Assembly (NCBI GenBank): GCA_032716605.1
Contig: JAVRFV010002327.1
Location: 1-64,000, forward strand
DNA from: Paralithodes platypus
Taxonomy: Eukaryota > Arthropoda > Malacostraca > Decapoda > Lithodidae
Direction of reading: 5' to 3'
Length of the DNA: 64,000 nt
The position numbers were made by a program, and so were the translations under genes. This document shows positions 8,640-20,074 of this stretch, piece after piece (position 1 is the stretch's first letter; each line of letters opens with the position of its first letter). The notes beneath the pieces were generated by a model. The model saw nothing but the letters and a program-made list of their open reading frames with translations. It made no database searches and was not told the DNA's origin.

Positions 8640-10040
8640 ATAGGTCGGATGGGGGATATAGAGACAGACTGGGTCGAAAACAAGCGGGGAGTTAGACAGG
8701 GCTGTGGGCTATCCCCCCTCCTGTTTGGGATGTACACAGAGGAACTAGCTGCAAGAATGAAAGAAGCCGGCAGGGGAACACTAATTGGGAACGAACGTCT
8801 GGGTATCTTGCTATATGCAGATGATGTAGTGATCATGAGCGACAACCGAGAGGATCTGCAGAGGATGCTAGATGTGGTGTCCGAATATGGGAATGATCTG
8901 AATGTGAGCTTTAGCAGGGAGAAAAGTAAAGTACTGGTAGTGAATGGAGATGAAACGGATGTGGGTGCGACGTGGCTACTTGGGAATAATATAATTACCC
9001 AAACAAATGAATACAGGTACCTGGGAATGACAGTGGATGCAAGAGGATGCGAGAAAACAAAAGATGAGAGACTAACAAGAGCGAGCCAATGGGTGGGAAG
9101 ACTTGGCAGTGCTGCAAGGTGTAGAGCGAACAAGTATGAAGTAGTGCGAGGAGTATGGAAAGGTATGGCGGTGCCAGGCCTGATGTATGGTCTGGAAACC
9201 ATCCCGTGGACAACGAATGACACAGCAAAGCTGGAAGTTGCCCAGAATAGGGTCGGAAGGCTCGCACTGGGAGCGAACAAGTATACTGCAGTAGAAGCCT
9301 TGAGAGGTGACGCGGGATGGAGCTCCTTTGAAGAAAGAATAGACAAGGGAGTCCTACGGTACCGGGTCAGACTGGAAAAAATGAATGGTGATAGATGGGC
9401 ACGAAAGGTGTTTGAATGGGCTAAGGAGAGTAGTAAATGGAACAAGATGTGCGACAGAAAGATAGAGAAGTACGGAATGCGTGGTATCATGATGGGGGAA
9501 AGTATGGAAATGTGGAGCCATGAGAGATGGAAGAAAGAGATCGGCAAACGGGTACAAAGCGTAGCAAGGGACGAATGGGCGGGGAATATGAGAAACAAGA
9601 GTTCACTAGAATGGTACATGTGTAAGCAACAGCCAAGAAGGGAGCCATTCTACGATGGGAGCATCGGAGGTGAACTCCTCTTCAAGGCCCGAACTAAGTC
9701 GCTTGAGCTGAACAGCAGAACATATAGATGGTCAAATGAAGGCAACAAGGCATGCAAGATGTGCGAGAGTGGGGAGGACGAGACTGTGGAGCATATCCTC
9801 CTAAAGTGCAGAAAATATGAAGGAGAAAGGCGGGTAATGCTAAGATCCATAGTGCAAGAGATTGGTGCGGAGGAATGGAATGCAGTGGTAGGAAGGTATG
9901 AATGGGGGCTCGACGGAATAGTGATCTACCTGCTTGGCCTGAACGACCTAAACATGTGGAATGAGACCACTGCACGGAGTGTTAAGGACTACCTAGAGGG
10001 AGTGTGGAGGAAAAGATCAGCCTCACAATAGTGAGGCTGG
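8640..10040 (+). pseudogene. LINE-E reverse transcriptase, C-terminal 460 codons
   Basis: One uninterrupted frame, 8,649-10,031. It starts inside an RT domain: RQGC at residues 16-19, LSPLLF at 21-26 and the catalytic YADD at 56-59, then the thumb region and a long C-terminal section ending in a zinc motif C369-x2-C372...H382...C387. Fingers, the first catalytic aspartate and the endonuclease are missing, so the copy is 5'-truncated although open; its first ATG is not a natural start. The clade is uncertain. The two copies in the window appear identical. The stop codon lies in a perfect hairpin. No target duplication was identified. Confidence 0.8.
10018..10039 (+). terminator. Perfect 9-bp hairpin across the LINE-E stop codon
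   Basis: CAGCCTCAC-AATA-GTGAGGCTG: nine paired bases with a four-base loop; the TAG stop spans loop and stem. A short 3' stem-loop is a known recognition element for reverse transcriptases of several LINE clades, so a 3'-end recognition role is more likely than transcription termination. The type label is the nearest available. Confidence 0.5.
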
Positions 10041-10374
10041 GGTGAGAATGCCCACGGGGGAACAATCTTCTTTTATTCTCAACCTGTCCTTTTCCATTAT
10101 AGTTTATAAGTTTATCCTAGGAGAGAGAGCCGATACTAAGGCCACACCTCGACCAGTCGAGCGTGACTCTCGCACCAAGACCAAGACCAAGGAAAGTTCG
10201 GACTCTTTATTATTCTGTTGTTGTCTTTATCTAAGTGTACATCCATCTTCAGAAACAGCCACGCAACACCTCTGGTACCCCCTCTCCCTCCATGGGATTT
10301 TGTGGCTCCGAATGCATCGATAGACCCTCTACCTGGTATGCGGAAATCTGACGGCCCGTCCCACATCAAGCAAG

Positions 10375-10668
10375 CAGCGAGGGGGGGGGAAAAGTCCCCC
10401 TTTAACATATTATTGTATCCAAAGGCAGTCAAAATAGACGGGAACATGATGGCAAGCGTCCGACGCCTCCCCCGCCGTCATGTTTACATTTGTCGATCGT
10501 CGTGGTTAAGTTCGCGTCTATTTTGACGGCGATTATTACGGTTATTTGCCCCCTACTGGCAATATATATGATGACAATATGTCATGGCGGGGTGAGGGCT
10601 CAACATATTATTGTAGCCTATTTAAAGGCAGTTAAAATAGACGGGAACATGATGGAAAACGTCCGACG
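10375..10668. repeat. Cluster of MITE-like inverted repeats
   Basis: Contains three copies of the GACGGGAACATGATGG / GTCAAAATAGACGGG motif, two direct (10,427 and 10,633) and one inverted (TCGCGTCTATTTTGAC near 10,510), with the ATGATGACAATATGTCATGG and TATTATTGTA interior also found at 5.2 kb. At least one complete element lies near 10,508-10,655, beside a partial one. Non-coding. Confidence 0.6.
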
Positions 10669-11325
10669 CTGCTGCCGCTAATGTCCTTTCAAAGGGGTAT
10701 ATGCTAGTAGACACTAGGATACCCTATACCCAGTCAGAGGTAAGAAGAAGAAGAAGAGTCCTGCAGTAGTCTCCTTGAATGTTACCAATTTTGGGATCCA
10801 TAATGCTGAAGACTCATTATGTTCTTCTCTTCTTCTTATTGTTTAAATGTGCAGTTTGCTTGGAGGGTTGTCTCCAGATTACTGCACAGGCGTTTAGATG
10901 GGACAGAGTAAGAATAGAAGGGGAAAATCATAGAATGAGGAATGAAAAACTACTCAAAATTAGTCACTGAAGCCCCCCAACCGCGTCAAGGAGAGTAGTA
11001 TCAGGGGGGTCTCATTATGTTAAAAGGCCTGTCTCTGAGAAAAAGCTTTAAAATAGTTTACCTGGGTGAAAGACGCTCATTGAGGAATTCGACGTTTCAA
11101 TTTCGCCACTTAAGATACGGTTGCCCACTTTCAGTATCTCTTAAGACAACTTCAGTAAAGATAGAGTTCACATTAAAACATAAATATAATATATTTCCCT
11201 TTGTTCTCTCTCTGATGTACACTTCTTCTTCTCCTTCTTCTTCACGATGCACAGTGTCAACAGGGATGTAGCCCCCAGATAACTGCGCAAGTAGTACAAG
11301 ACTTAATTAAGGTTCATGGCGAGGG
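10669..11325. other. Intergenic, no gene seen
   Basis: No convincing coding sequence. Two diverged copies of a stretch with CTTCTTCT and CCAGATWACTGC lie near 10,820-10,890 and 11,220-11,295, suggesting an old local duplication. Confidence 0.45.
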
Positions 11326-11329
11326 GGCA

Positions 11330-12340
11330 CGATTTCTAGCACGTAACATACTGTAGATGGTGAGGAGTGTGCAGAAGACGAGTAACGGTGAGAAGCGGTA
11401 GTTGGAGGGTCGTCAGAGGTCGGAGATCCTCCCTGTAGCAGCGAGGAACGTAGAGAGTCCAGTGGAGATATGAAGATCGGTGGTGTTGAGAGGTGCTCCT
11501 CCAAGAATATGCTTGATGGTAAACTGTCCTCCCTGGCGGAGAATGCATTCCTTTAAGGCGACCCTGGCACCATGATATCTATGACAATGTAGTAGGAAAT
11601 ATTCAACAGTTTCAGGGGTATTGCAGTGCTGGCAGTGGCCATCTTGGTGGAGACCTAGGCGATGCATATGTGCCGCCAACCGGGAGTGTCCCAGCCGAAG
11701 ACGTGTGGCTGCCCTATTGAGAGATGGAGACTTATAGCGAGTGTGCCGCCAAACCATCCAGTCATCCTTGACAGTGCCATAACGGGTATTCGTTATCTGT
11801 GCCTTCCAATCGTGGATAAATGTTTGTCGCAATGCGTCGCTAAGGATCACCTTCCTGTCTCGTACTGTGTAGGGGAGCCTAGTGATGTGCTGGAGGGAGT
11901 GTAAGTTCTTGGCAAGGGAATCCACGATCTCGTTGTGAAGGAGACCCGAATGGCTCGGAACCCACTGGAGGGACACTGAGGAGCCATTACTCTTATGACG
12001 AGCAAGAAGCTGTAGGATCGGGTGGACAAGCTCTTTGTTGGTCTTAGTGGCGTAGGAGATGGATTGGAGAGCACTTCGAGAGTCGCAGCAGAGGACATAA
12101 TGACCAGGGGGAAGGGTGACCGTGGTCTCGAGAGCTTTGAAGAGGCCAAAAAGTTCAGCGGTGAATATGGTAGAGCGGTGGGGCAGTCGCCATCCCTGGA
12201 CTAAATTAAATTTAGGAACCCACAAAGCTGTCGAGACAGAGATACCGGTCGCACCATGGATGAGGGACCCATCAGTGTAGACGTAAGTAGTGTCAACAGG
12301 GAAGGTGGTAAACAACTGGAGAATAGCTTGCAGCTTAAGG
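11330..12340 (-). pseudogene. LINE-H, RNase H and C-terminal part
   Basis: The minus-strand frame 12,315-11,413 (300 codons) begins just before an RNase H domain with D15 (YTDGSL), E54 (TAELFGL), D78 (CCDSRSAL) and D132 (EIVDSLAK). A linker and a C-terminal cysteine motif GHCQHCNTPETVEYFLLHC follow. The usual zinc-binding histidine is tyrosine here (VEY), so the finger is probably broken. It resembles LINE-A in architecture but is a different family. The RT and endonuclease are missing. No target duplication or simple tail was recognised. Confidence 0.75.
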
Positions 12341-14365
12341 GGCTAGAATATAACATTGACTTCATGTGAAGTGCGAGTGCCCTACACATTCTAAAATTGT
12401 GCATATTAATCTTGGGGAACTCATTATATATAAGGTATAAGTTCAAGGTGATACTTTGGATAAACCTGACTTCTAGCAAGCAACAAACAGCAATTTTGTA
12501 AGTAGCCAAGCATATTATTTTTTCAGATAAGCCTAGGCCTACTTGTATTAGCCTAGGCCTATGATGATAATGATGATTTGAAGCAGAAATTAGTAGCCTA
12601 GGCTGAGGCTAGGCGTATTAGGCTTAGGATAACCCATTATCCAACAATCTTAGGACTGCCCCCACTAGTGGGGCTCTGTATAATGTATTGATAGGCTAAT
12701 GAAGATCAAGGAAGATTTGAGGTTAAAGACAGTACAAAATAAGGTTAGCTAGGCAGCTGGGAATCTGGTTCTGGTAGGCTAAGACTCAGAGCCCACTCTT
12801 AACCCGGGAATGGCGAAGGTCCTCAATTATGGTAATTATTTAGAAGATGACCTTTTTTTATAGTTATTAAAAACTTACTCTATGGTGTATTATATGATAT
12901 ATAGAAGCAATAGAACTGTTAAAATGACCTGGGAAGTGTATATTAAACTTAGCCTAGACCAACATTCCTGTATTTTTTTTTTTTTTTTTTGTAAGGCTAG
13001 GCTAGGCTAACCTAGCCTAGGCTACTCTTGAGTTTTGGAACACAGTAGGCCTAAGCCTAGGCCTATTTTAGATGTCTAACTTTTAAAATAATAATATAAA
13101 AATACGTAGGCTAGGATTAATTTTTTGTTATCATTATACAGAAAGTTAATTTGTGTTATCACTAAAAAAAACAGCGTCATTCGACACCCTGGCTAGGCTA
13201 TAGCCTATGACAATAACAGTTTGCCGTCATGCCGTGGGATTATAGGGGTAGACCTGTCACTGAAGAATACTTTCGCAGTCTTACCGTTTGTTTTTGTTTT
13301 CAAGGTATAGGCTATAGGCAGAATAGGCTACAGTAGTATCTTATCTACTGGTATCTTATTTTATTGTAGTTTATATTATGAGTGGAAGATTTGCAATAAC
13401 TTACCCTAACCAAAGTCCAAACATAGTGTCCAAAGTGGGATCTGCACCCTGCCTCTTATGTTCTCATTTTGTATACCGGTAACTTTTTAGCCAGATTCCC
13501 GGTACAATTTAATAAGTGTACAGCCAGCAGCTAGGCCTACCACCTACAGTGCATTTATAGATTTCCCGGAATCCCGGCCATGACTTGGGTATCACTAAAG
13601 AATCTTTCCGCATTGTTTGTTTTTATTTCTTCAAGGAATATAGTACAGTAGTTTATTGTTCAATTGTTTATCATGTTATGAGTAGATAATTTGCATTACC
13701 TTACCCTAACCTAACTTTACTTAGTCTTAGTGTCCAAAGTGGGGGCTGCCACTATCCCCACAGTCCACACACCCGCTAACTAACATATATTATTGGTATG
13801 CCTTGTCATTACTATTAACCTGACTTCATGGGGGTAACGGAGACTTGATTGAATATTTTCGGAATTAGCCTCGCAGAATCTTGAGTCTTTTAAAGTTGTG
13901 AAAATTTAAGTAAGTTTCTACGTTCCTACTGATTGTACTTAACCCGAGATGGGAATAGCCTACCCAGGTATTTTTTACTCGGCCCAGGGAAAATAATAGA
14001 CAAACAAATGTTCTAATCAAAGTTTATTCTTGAAACTTGGTACCGGTATGTATTTTAACCAGTACTCTATAGTAACTCATGTATCATATGAAAGGATATA
14101 AATTAAGTATGTAATAGTTCTTGGAATGCAACAACAAATATACATGAAATCTTTATTGGACAAAAGTTACAAAACTAAAACAGGGACTGCTAAGAATAAT
14201 TTAAAAACCTGTTTTCAATGCCTATATTAGTGGACCTGAAGTGAATCTCTTTGAGACTGAAGTACAGGCAGCCAGCTCCCCTAGTATCCTGATTAAACAC
14301 CAGTAAACATACATAACATCCCTTTTACTTACAATATTATTCATTCCTTTTAATAAATTTTGAGC
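12341..14365. other. Gene-poor stretch rich in AGGCCT palindromes; old internal duplication
   Basis: No gene seen. AGGCCT/TAGGC palindromic motifs are dense at 12,530-12,625 and 13,000-13,065. A ~220-base segment is duplicated in diverged form (about 13,236-13,460 and 13,555-13,760; shared TCACTRAAGAAT, TTTGTTTTT, TTCAAGG, GTGTCCAAAGTGGG). The first copy has extra AGGCTA units after TATA. A poly-T run of ~20 lies at ~12,968. TACCGGTA occurs at 13,474 and 14,041. Confidence 0.5.
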
Positions 14366-14370
14366 ATGTA

Positions 14371-14631
14371 TTGTGCGTATATTTACCTTCACATCTCAAA
14401 ATTTCTCCAGCGGCCGGGGGGCTACGCCTTGCCCAGTACTTCATCGCAAATGACATCACAGAGGCAGTAAAGAAGAGAGCCATTTTGTTGAGTGTTTGTG
14501 GATCTACAACTTACAGTTTGATGAGGAGTTTAGTGGCCCCAGAAAAACCAGCAGCGAAAACATTTGAGGAACTCTGCAAACTAGTGCAAGATCACCACCA
14601 CCCCAAGCCCTCGCTTATTGTCTCGTTTTAA
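14371..14631 (+). pseudogene. Ty3 gag, N-terminal fragment
   Basis: 86 codons. From about residue 21 the sequence (QYFIANDITEAVKKRAILLS) is a recognisable part of Ty3-type capsid proteins; the preceding residues look unrelated, so the true gag start is lost. The frame ends at TAA 14,629-14,631 but the gag reading continues one frame over (RFKFNSHYQ...), showing a small indel around 14,620. Capsid function is therefore broken. Confidence 0.75.
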
Positions 14632-16348
14632 ATTCAATTCGCACTATCAAAAACAGGGTCAGTCTATATTGTCATTCATTGCTGACCTGAGACAGTTAAC
14701 AGAACATTGTGAGTATGGTTCAACCTTGGAAGACATGTTAAGGGATAGGTTAGTGGTTGGAGTTAGAGATGAACACATACAGAGACGGCTGTTATCAGAA
14801 AAAGTGTTAACCTTAAACAAATCAGTAGAACTTGCACATGGTATGGAAGTGGCTATGAAAAATGCATTAGATATCCAAGCTGCTAAAGGATCTACATTTC
14901 CCCCGCAAGACAATATTTCCCAGGCATCAGTAAATAAAATTCAAAGGCAGCAGAGTGTAAAGAAACCTGAAGGTTGGGTGCAAGTTAAGAAAACTCCAGA
15001 TACAAGCTCTCGACCAAGATCTTGTTATAGGTGTTCTGCTTCGACACACACTGCAGATACTTGTCGGTTTAAAGAAGCAGAATGTCACTACTGTCACAAG
15101 AAGGGTCACATAACAAGGGCATGTATGAAAAAATCACAGTCCAGGAGGCAACAAAACTTAAATTCTGCCAACTTGGTGGAGGAAGCAGAAGGAGCCGAAA
15201 ATTTTGAAGAAGAAGACAGCCCTATTTATACTATGTTTAATGTAGCAGCTTCCAAAGTAGGTACACATCCCATCATGGCCAAGTTTGAAATTGAAGGCAA
15301 GTCAGTCGAGATGCAGGTCGACACAGGGGCTTCCGTCTCCATTATCACTAAGAAGATGCACAAGAATTTGTTTCCAGACAGTTCACTCAAGAAATCTAAA
15401 GCAGTGCTGCGTACTTACACAGGAGAGGAGATTAAAGTAGTTGGAAAACTGGAGGTACAGGCAAAATATGATGACCAAGAAGCTAATGTTCCACTCATTG
15501 TGGTAGAAGGTAATGGACCAAATTTGGTTGGAAGGGATTGGTTAAGAAAATTTAGGTTAAATTGGAGTGCAATATGCCATATAGTTGCTGGTACTTCTCA
15601 CATTCCTCTGCTTGAACAATATGGGGAAGTATTTCAAGATGGTTTGGGCACAGTGAAGAATGTAAAAGCCAAGTTACATGTGGATCCAACAGTACAGCCA
15701 AAGTTTTTTAAGGCCCGGCCAGTACCTTTTGCCATGAGGGAGAAAGTAGAAACTGAACTGAAGCATTTACAGCAAGAGGGAATAATTGAACCTGTGGAAT
15801 TCTCTGACTGGGCTACTCCCATCGTTCCAGTGTTAAAAGGAAATGGGAATGTTCGGATTTGTGGCGATTACAAAATTACCATAAACCGTGCCATTAAATG
15901 TGATGTTTATCCTATTCCTCGAATTGAAGACTTGTATGCAACTTTGAGTGGGGGTCAAACCTTTACTAAAATTGATCTGTCCAACGCATACCTCCAACTT
16001 CCTCTTGATGAAGTTTTAAAGGATTTAAGCACCATCAACACACACAAGGGCCTATTCAGATACATTCGCTTACCATTCGGAATCTCCTCTTCACCTGCTA
16101 TCTTTCAACGGTGTATGGATAGTTTACTTCAGGGTATTCCTAATGTGTGTGTCTACTTGGATGACATTTTGATAACTGGTGAATCAGAAGCTGAACATCT
16201 AAAAAATCTGGAAGCAGTTCTCAAGAAACTCTCGGAGGTTGGGTTTCGTGCAAAGCCAGATAAGTGTGTGTTCCAAGCCAAAGAAGTCAGCTATTTGGGT
16301 CATCGCATTGATGCGGAAGGATTACATCCCCTTGAAGAAAAAGTTTGA
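14618..16348 (+). pseudogene. Ty3 gag C-terminus, protease and reverse transcriptase
   Basis: Open for 576 codons from a TTG, which is not a natural start. The rest of capsid is at residues 1-90. Zinc knuckles are C136-x2-C139-x4-H144-x4-C149 and C156-x2-C159-x4-H164-x4-C169, which bind RNA. The aspartic protease motif is DTGA at 235-238. The RT domain runs ~365-576 with catalytic D453 (KIDL) and YLDD at 513-516. The TGA at 16,346-16,348 stops translation inside the RT thumb, and the same frame resumes immediately. In unit 2 this part is split further by single-base changes. Confidence 0.85.
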
Positions 16349-16354
16349 GCCGTA

Positions 16355-17851
16355 ATGGATGCTCCAAAACCCTGTGACATGATGGAACTCAAATCATATC
16401 TAGGTCTCCTGAACTATTATGGACGCTTTCTACCAAACATTTCTACAGTCTTGGCACCTTTGCATTTGTTGTTAACTAAGAATTCTCCTTGGAAGTGGGG
16501 TGAAGACCAAGATGATGCATTTAGAAAATCAAAGATGTTACTTCAGTCATCAACAGTGTTGGTCCACTATGATCCACAGAAAGAAATAGTATTAACATGT
16601 GATGCTTCCCCCTATGGTGTTGGAGCAGTGCTTTCTCATCGATTTGGTGACGGATCAGACAAGCCCATTGCATTTGCTTCAAGAACCTTGGCCCCTGCTG
16701 AAAGAAGATATGCTCACATTGAGAGGGAAGGACTGGCGATAGTGTTTGGAGTTAAGAAATTTCACAACTATTTGTTTGGGCGACACTTTCAGATATTCAA
16801 TGATCACAAGCCTCTGAAAGCCCTATTTGGAGAACACAAAGCAGTATCATCTATAGCCTCTGCCAGGATCCAGCGTTGGGCTTTGACACTTTCAGCATAT
16901 GACTACTCGTTCTCGTATAAGCCTGGCAAAGAAATTAGTAATGCTGATGCACTAAGCAGACTCCCATTACCGGAATTCCCAACCAAGGTACCAAGCCCAC
17001 AAGATGCAGTGTTGCTGTTGGAGTTCATGGATGCTTCACCTATAACTGCAAATGAAATACAGAACTGGACTAGACATGACCCAACTCTTTCACGTGTCTT
17101 ACGTTTTGTACTCCAAGGTTGGCCCCATACTGTAAACCCTGACCTGAAACCCTACTGGGCAAGGAGAAGTGAGTTCAGTGTAGAAGACGGTGTGTTATTG
17201 TGGGGCTGTAGAGTTGTAGTGCCACCACCAGGAAGACCACAAGTCTTGGAGATGCTTCACCAATCACATCCAGGAATAGTGAGGATGAAAAATTTTGCTC
17301 GGAGCTATGTGTGGTGGCCTAACATGGACCAAGATATAGAAACTGTTGTGCATCAGTGCCACTTATGTCAAGAAAATATGAACTTATCTCCTGCTGTACC
17401 GATGCATCCCTGGGAATGGCCTACACATCCTTGGGAAAGAGTGCACATTGATTATGCTGGACCATTCATGAACCGTATGTTTCTCCTGGTAACTGATGCC
17501 TACTCCAAGTGGATGGAAATCTTCCCAGTTTCGTCCACTTCTACAGAAGTAACCATAAGCAAACTTAGAACAGCTTTCTCTTCCCATGGGTTACCGTCAG
17601 TTTTAGTTTCAGATAATGGGACATCTTTCACCAGTGTAGAATTCCAGGAATTCATGAAGGCAAATGGTATAAGACACCTAACCTCTGCACCTTACCATCC
17701 AGGATCAAATGGACTAGCAGAGCGTTCAGTGCAAACTTTCAAGAGTGGTATGAAGAAACTTCAAGTGGGTAGCATTGAAACCAGAGTCTTAAGGTTTCTT
17801 TTCAAGTACCGCGTAACACCACATTCAACAACTGGGAAGTCACCAGCATAA
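16355..17851 (+). pseudogene. Ty3 RT connection, RNase H and integrase
   Basis: 498 codons in the same frame as the preceding segment. RNase H is at residues ~75-200 (D83 in CDASPYGVGAV, E123/E125 in HIEREGLA, D150 in FNDHKPL, ending NADALSRLP). Integrase has an HHCC zinc site H302/H305/C335/C338 and a DDE core D366, D420, E456 with 35 residues between the last two. TAA at 17,849 replaces a codon in TGKSPA-stop-LLMGR, where a glutamate codon (GAA to TAA) would be expected. All catalytic residues are present, so the stops are the main lesions in unit 1. Confidence 0.85.
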
Positions 17852-17857
17852 CTTTTA

Positions 17858-18409
17858 ATGGGTCGCAAATTGAAAACCCATTTGGATTTGTTGCAACCAG
17901 ATCTCTCCAAGAAAGTGCGTCATGCTCAAGAGAAACAAAAGAGGAGGCATGATACCCATACACAAGACAGGTATTTTGAAATAGGTGACAGGGTTGGTGT
18001 TTATAATGTTGGATCTGGACCTCGGTGGTGGTTTGGAATTATAGAAGGACATGAGGGAGGAGCCTACATAGTGAAACTGAAGGATGGACGCAGCATTAGA
18101 CGCCATGCAGATCATCACCGAATGTCCAGAAAGGGTGATTTTGTTGACAATATGATGCCATCTCAGGTTGCAGAAAGTGAAGGGCCTTCTCCTGCATCAC
18201 TAAACAAGTTGGGAACACCAAGTTACAACTCCGCTCCAGTATCGGTATATGAAAAGGAATCTACACAAACGCCTTTCTACCAACAGGAGGGGAGGCCTAC
18301 CAGACTGTCACCACTTGTTCACCCAGAAAAAGAGACACCAGTACCATTACGTCCTCAGTTAAGGCGCTCCGACAGGTTACGGAAGGCACCTGAACGACTA
18401 AACCTGTGA
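17858..18409 (+). pseudogene. Ty3 integrase C-terminal domain
   Basis: 183 codons continuing the frame after the TAA. It starts LLMGRKLKTHLDLL as in the end of many Ty3 integrases, followed by a basic region (KVRHAQEKQKRRHD) and an SH3-like section (FEIGDRVGVYNVG, WWFGIIEGHEGGAYIVKL). It ends with a basic, proline-rich tail (LRPQLRRSDRLRKAPERL). Confidence 0.8.
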
Positions 18410-19985
18410 ACCTGATAAGCCTTAGGATAGTAAATGCATTTAATTTTTTTTTTATGGTTAATAAAAGGATTTTATGATTAGTTTCTTGAAAACAATTATG
18501 TATTTACAGTATGTCTAATTATCTAGTCTGTAATGTGTAATCTTTTACTTTCTTATACTGTACATGTATTAGTATCCATAATGTTGATATAGAAAGAATT
18601 AAAATCCTTTCATTAACAAACTTTACTTTATATATAAAGGAAGCGTAACACTGGTTTTTGTTCAAAATATACCGGTATTCTGTTAGGATCAACTTTAATT
18701 TTGTTTTCTTTAAGATCTAATACAAATACCTGTAAATGAATGATATAGGTATAAGTTCTAATTGAGATTACAAATATCTCTGATACTGACATATTACTGA
18801 GTAGTAGGCTACCAGTAAATTTTGTACTGTACTGTACATATGAACTTGCATGGATTTATTTATTTTCATCCATATTGTTAAGAAACTAAGAGCAGCCTAT
18901 ATGTAAACCCATCATAAATGTTGGTATATAATTATTTTTGTTTTTATGTTGTAGGCCTATGTTACTTTCAATTAATCATACGTAGTTTAGAGTACGATAT
19001 TATATCTACCAGTCATCATCAAACTTTAATACTGTATTTATTTCTTAATGCTTTAAAGTTACTGTATTGATATTTTTCAACTTAAAGGGGAAGGAGTATT
19101 ATGTATGTAAGGATTAATAGTAGTTCCACAGATGATCAGTATTATGTATGTAATGATTAATAGCATTTTCCATTGATGACCCCTTTTATATGTTATGAAT
19201 CTAGGGTCCCTTAAGATTTGATTCAGAGTAAACATGGCTGCCACCCATCCACACAGGTGTTTCCTTGTCCTGCCTTTATTGCATAGTTGAGGGTTTGATA
19301 CACTACAGGCGTCGACTGACTGGGGACAGAGGTGCATGGGGGTGGTTCGTTCGTGGCCACCCCTTCGGGGATCACGGCGTCAGGCAATAGATAGATAGAT
19401 AGAATACATGCAAGAGACATCTGTGAGTAAAAAATGTTATCCCCAAGAAGAAATATTTTTTATAATAGTTAACGATAAAATATTTCGCTTTCTCTAATAA
19501 TATACTTTACAGAAAACGAACAAATTAAGATGGGTAACACATTCAAAGAGACGAAAATAAAGAATATTTACAATATATTTTTTTATAATTCCTATTATTA
19601 ATTGTCAACAAAGGTGCTAAGAGTAGGCTAATCTTTGCAAAAAAAAAAAATATATATATATATATACTGTATATATAAATATAATTCTTAATTTATTCTA
19701 TACATTTTTAACGCTAATGTTAAGTGTTTAATCAATGTCGATATAATGGAGCTTGTATACTTACTTACTCAATTGATAGATTTCAGTAAGCGGTGACGAC
19801 GTATTTTGTGGATCTCTGCTAGACATAGGCTACTCACTATTAAGGTATACATTTTCAGTGTATATATATATATATATATATATAGTACTATTCTGATATA
19901 ATTCCTGTTCTTCACCTCATATATTGTTCTTATAACGCACATAGGGCCTATTTGTAAAATATATAACAATACTCAAAGAACTGCT
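18410..19985. other. AT-rich spacer between Ty3 element and kinase gene
   Basis: No gene seen. It holds a duplicated AGTATTATGTATGTAA segment (19,095 and 19,138), a GATA-tailed dispersed repeat (19,333-19,402), TA microsatellites at ~19,651 and ~19,862 (the first is longer in unit 2), and TACCGGTA at 18,670. It may contain the kinase promoter, but no TATA or initiator can be assigned with confidence. Confidence 0.5.
19333..19402 (+). repeat. Dispersed repeat with GATA tail
   Basis: Shares a GTTCGTTCGTGGCCACCCCT-like core, a CTTCGGGG hairpin arm and an AATAGATAGATAGATAG tail with 4,470-4,546. Probably a SINE 3' end. Ends uncertain. Confidence 0.4.
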
Positions 19986-19989
19986 ATTA

Positions 19990-20009
19990 GTTTTTTCTCT
20001 CTTTAGCAG
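19990..20009 (+). promoter_or_regulatory. Candidate 3' splice site upstream of the kinase ATG
   Basis: GTTTTTTCTCTCTTTAGCAG is a strong polypyrimidine tract followed by AG, 66-69 bases before the ATG at 20,075. If used, the kinase frame would be the last exon with a 5' UTR intron upstream. This is inference; the ORF itself needs no splicing. Confidence 0.35.
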
Positions 20010-20074
20010 TTATCCGATTTTGTTTGTAGGCTATCTCCTTAGTTGTTTTAAAATTATTTTAAATAATACTAAAA

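Larger units (their letters stand above)
14371..18409 (+). mobile_element. Ty3-type LTR retrotransposon, internal region, inactive
   Basis: Order gag - zinc knuckles - protease - RT - RNase H - integrase - C-terminal domain, which is Ty3 order. Two CCHC knuckles and the YLDD RT suggest the Mag-like group, a tentative call. Disruptions shared by both copies: the gag N-terminus is missing, a frameshift lies near 14,620, TGA at 16,346-16,348 and TAA at 17,849-17,851 are in frame. I compared 13.3-14.4 kb with 18.4-19.5 kb and found no LTR pair, so the element seems to have lost its LTRs or been truncated. Confidence 0.9.

Noticed and set aside
8576..9619. A 347-codon open frame on the minus strand opposite LINE-E
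   Set aside because: It is the antisense shadow of the RT frame: low-complexity S/L/F/H composition, no motif, and the plus strand carries YADD and the zinc motif.
13300..19500. LTRs flanking the Ty3 element
   Set aside because: I compared about 1 kb on each side by eye and found no direct repeat pair or TG...CA boundaries; a dot plot could still reveal a degraded pair.
19651..19885. TA microsatellites as structured regulatory DNA
   Set aside because: Simple length-variable TA runs; the copy difference is ordinary slippage.
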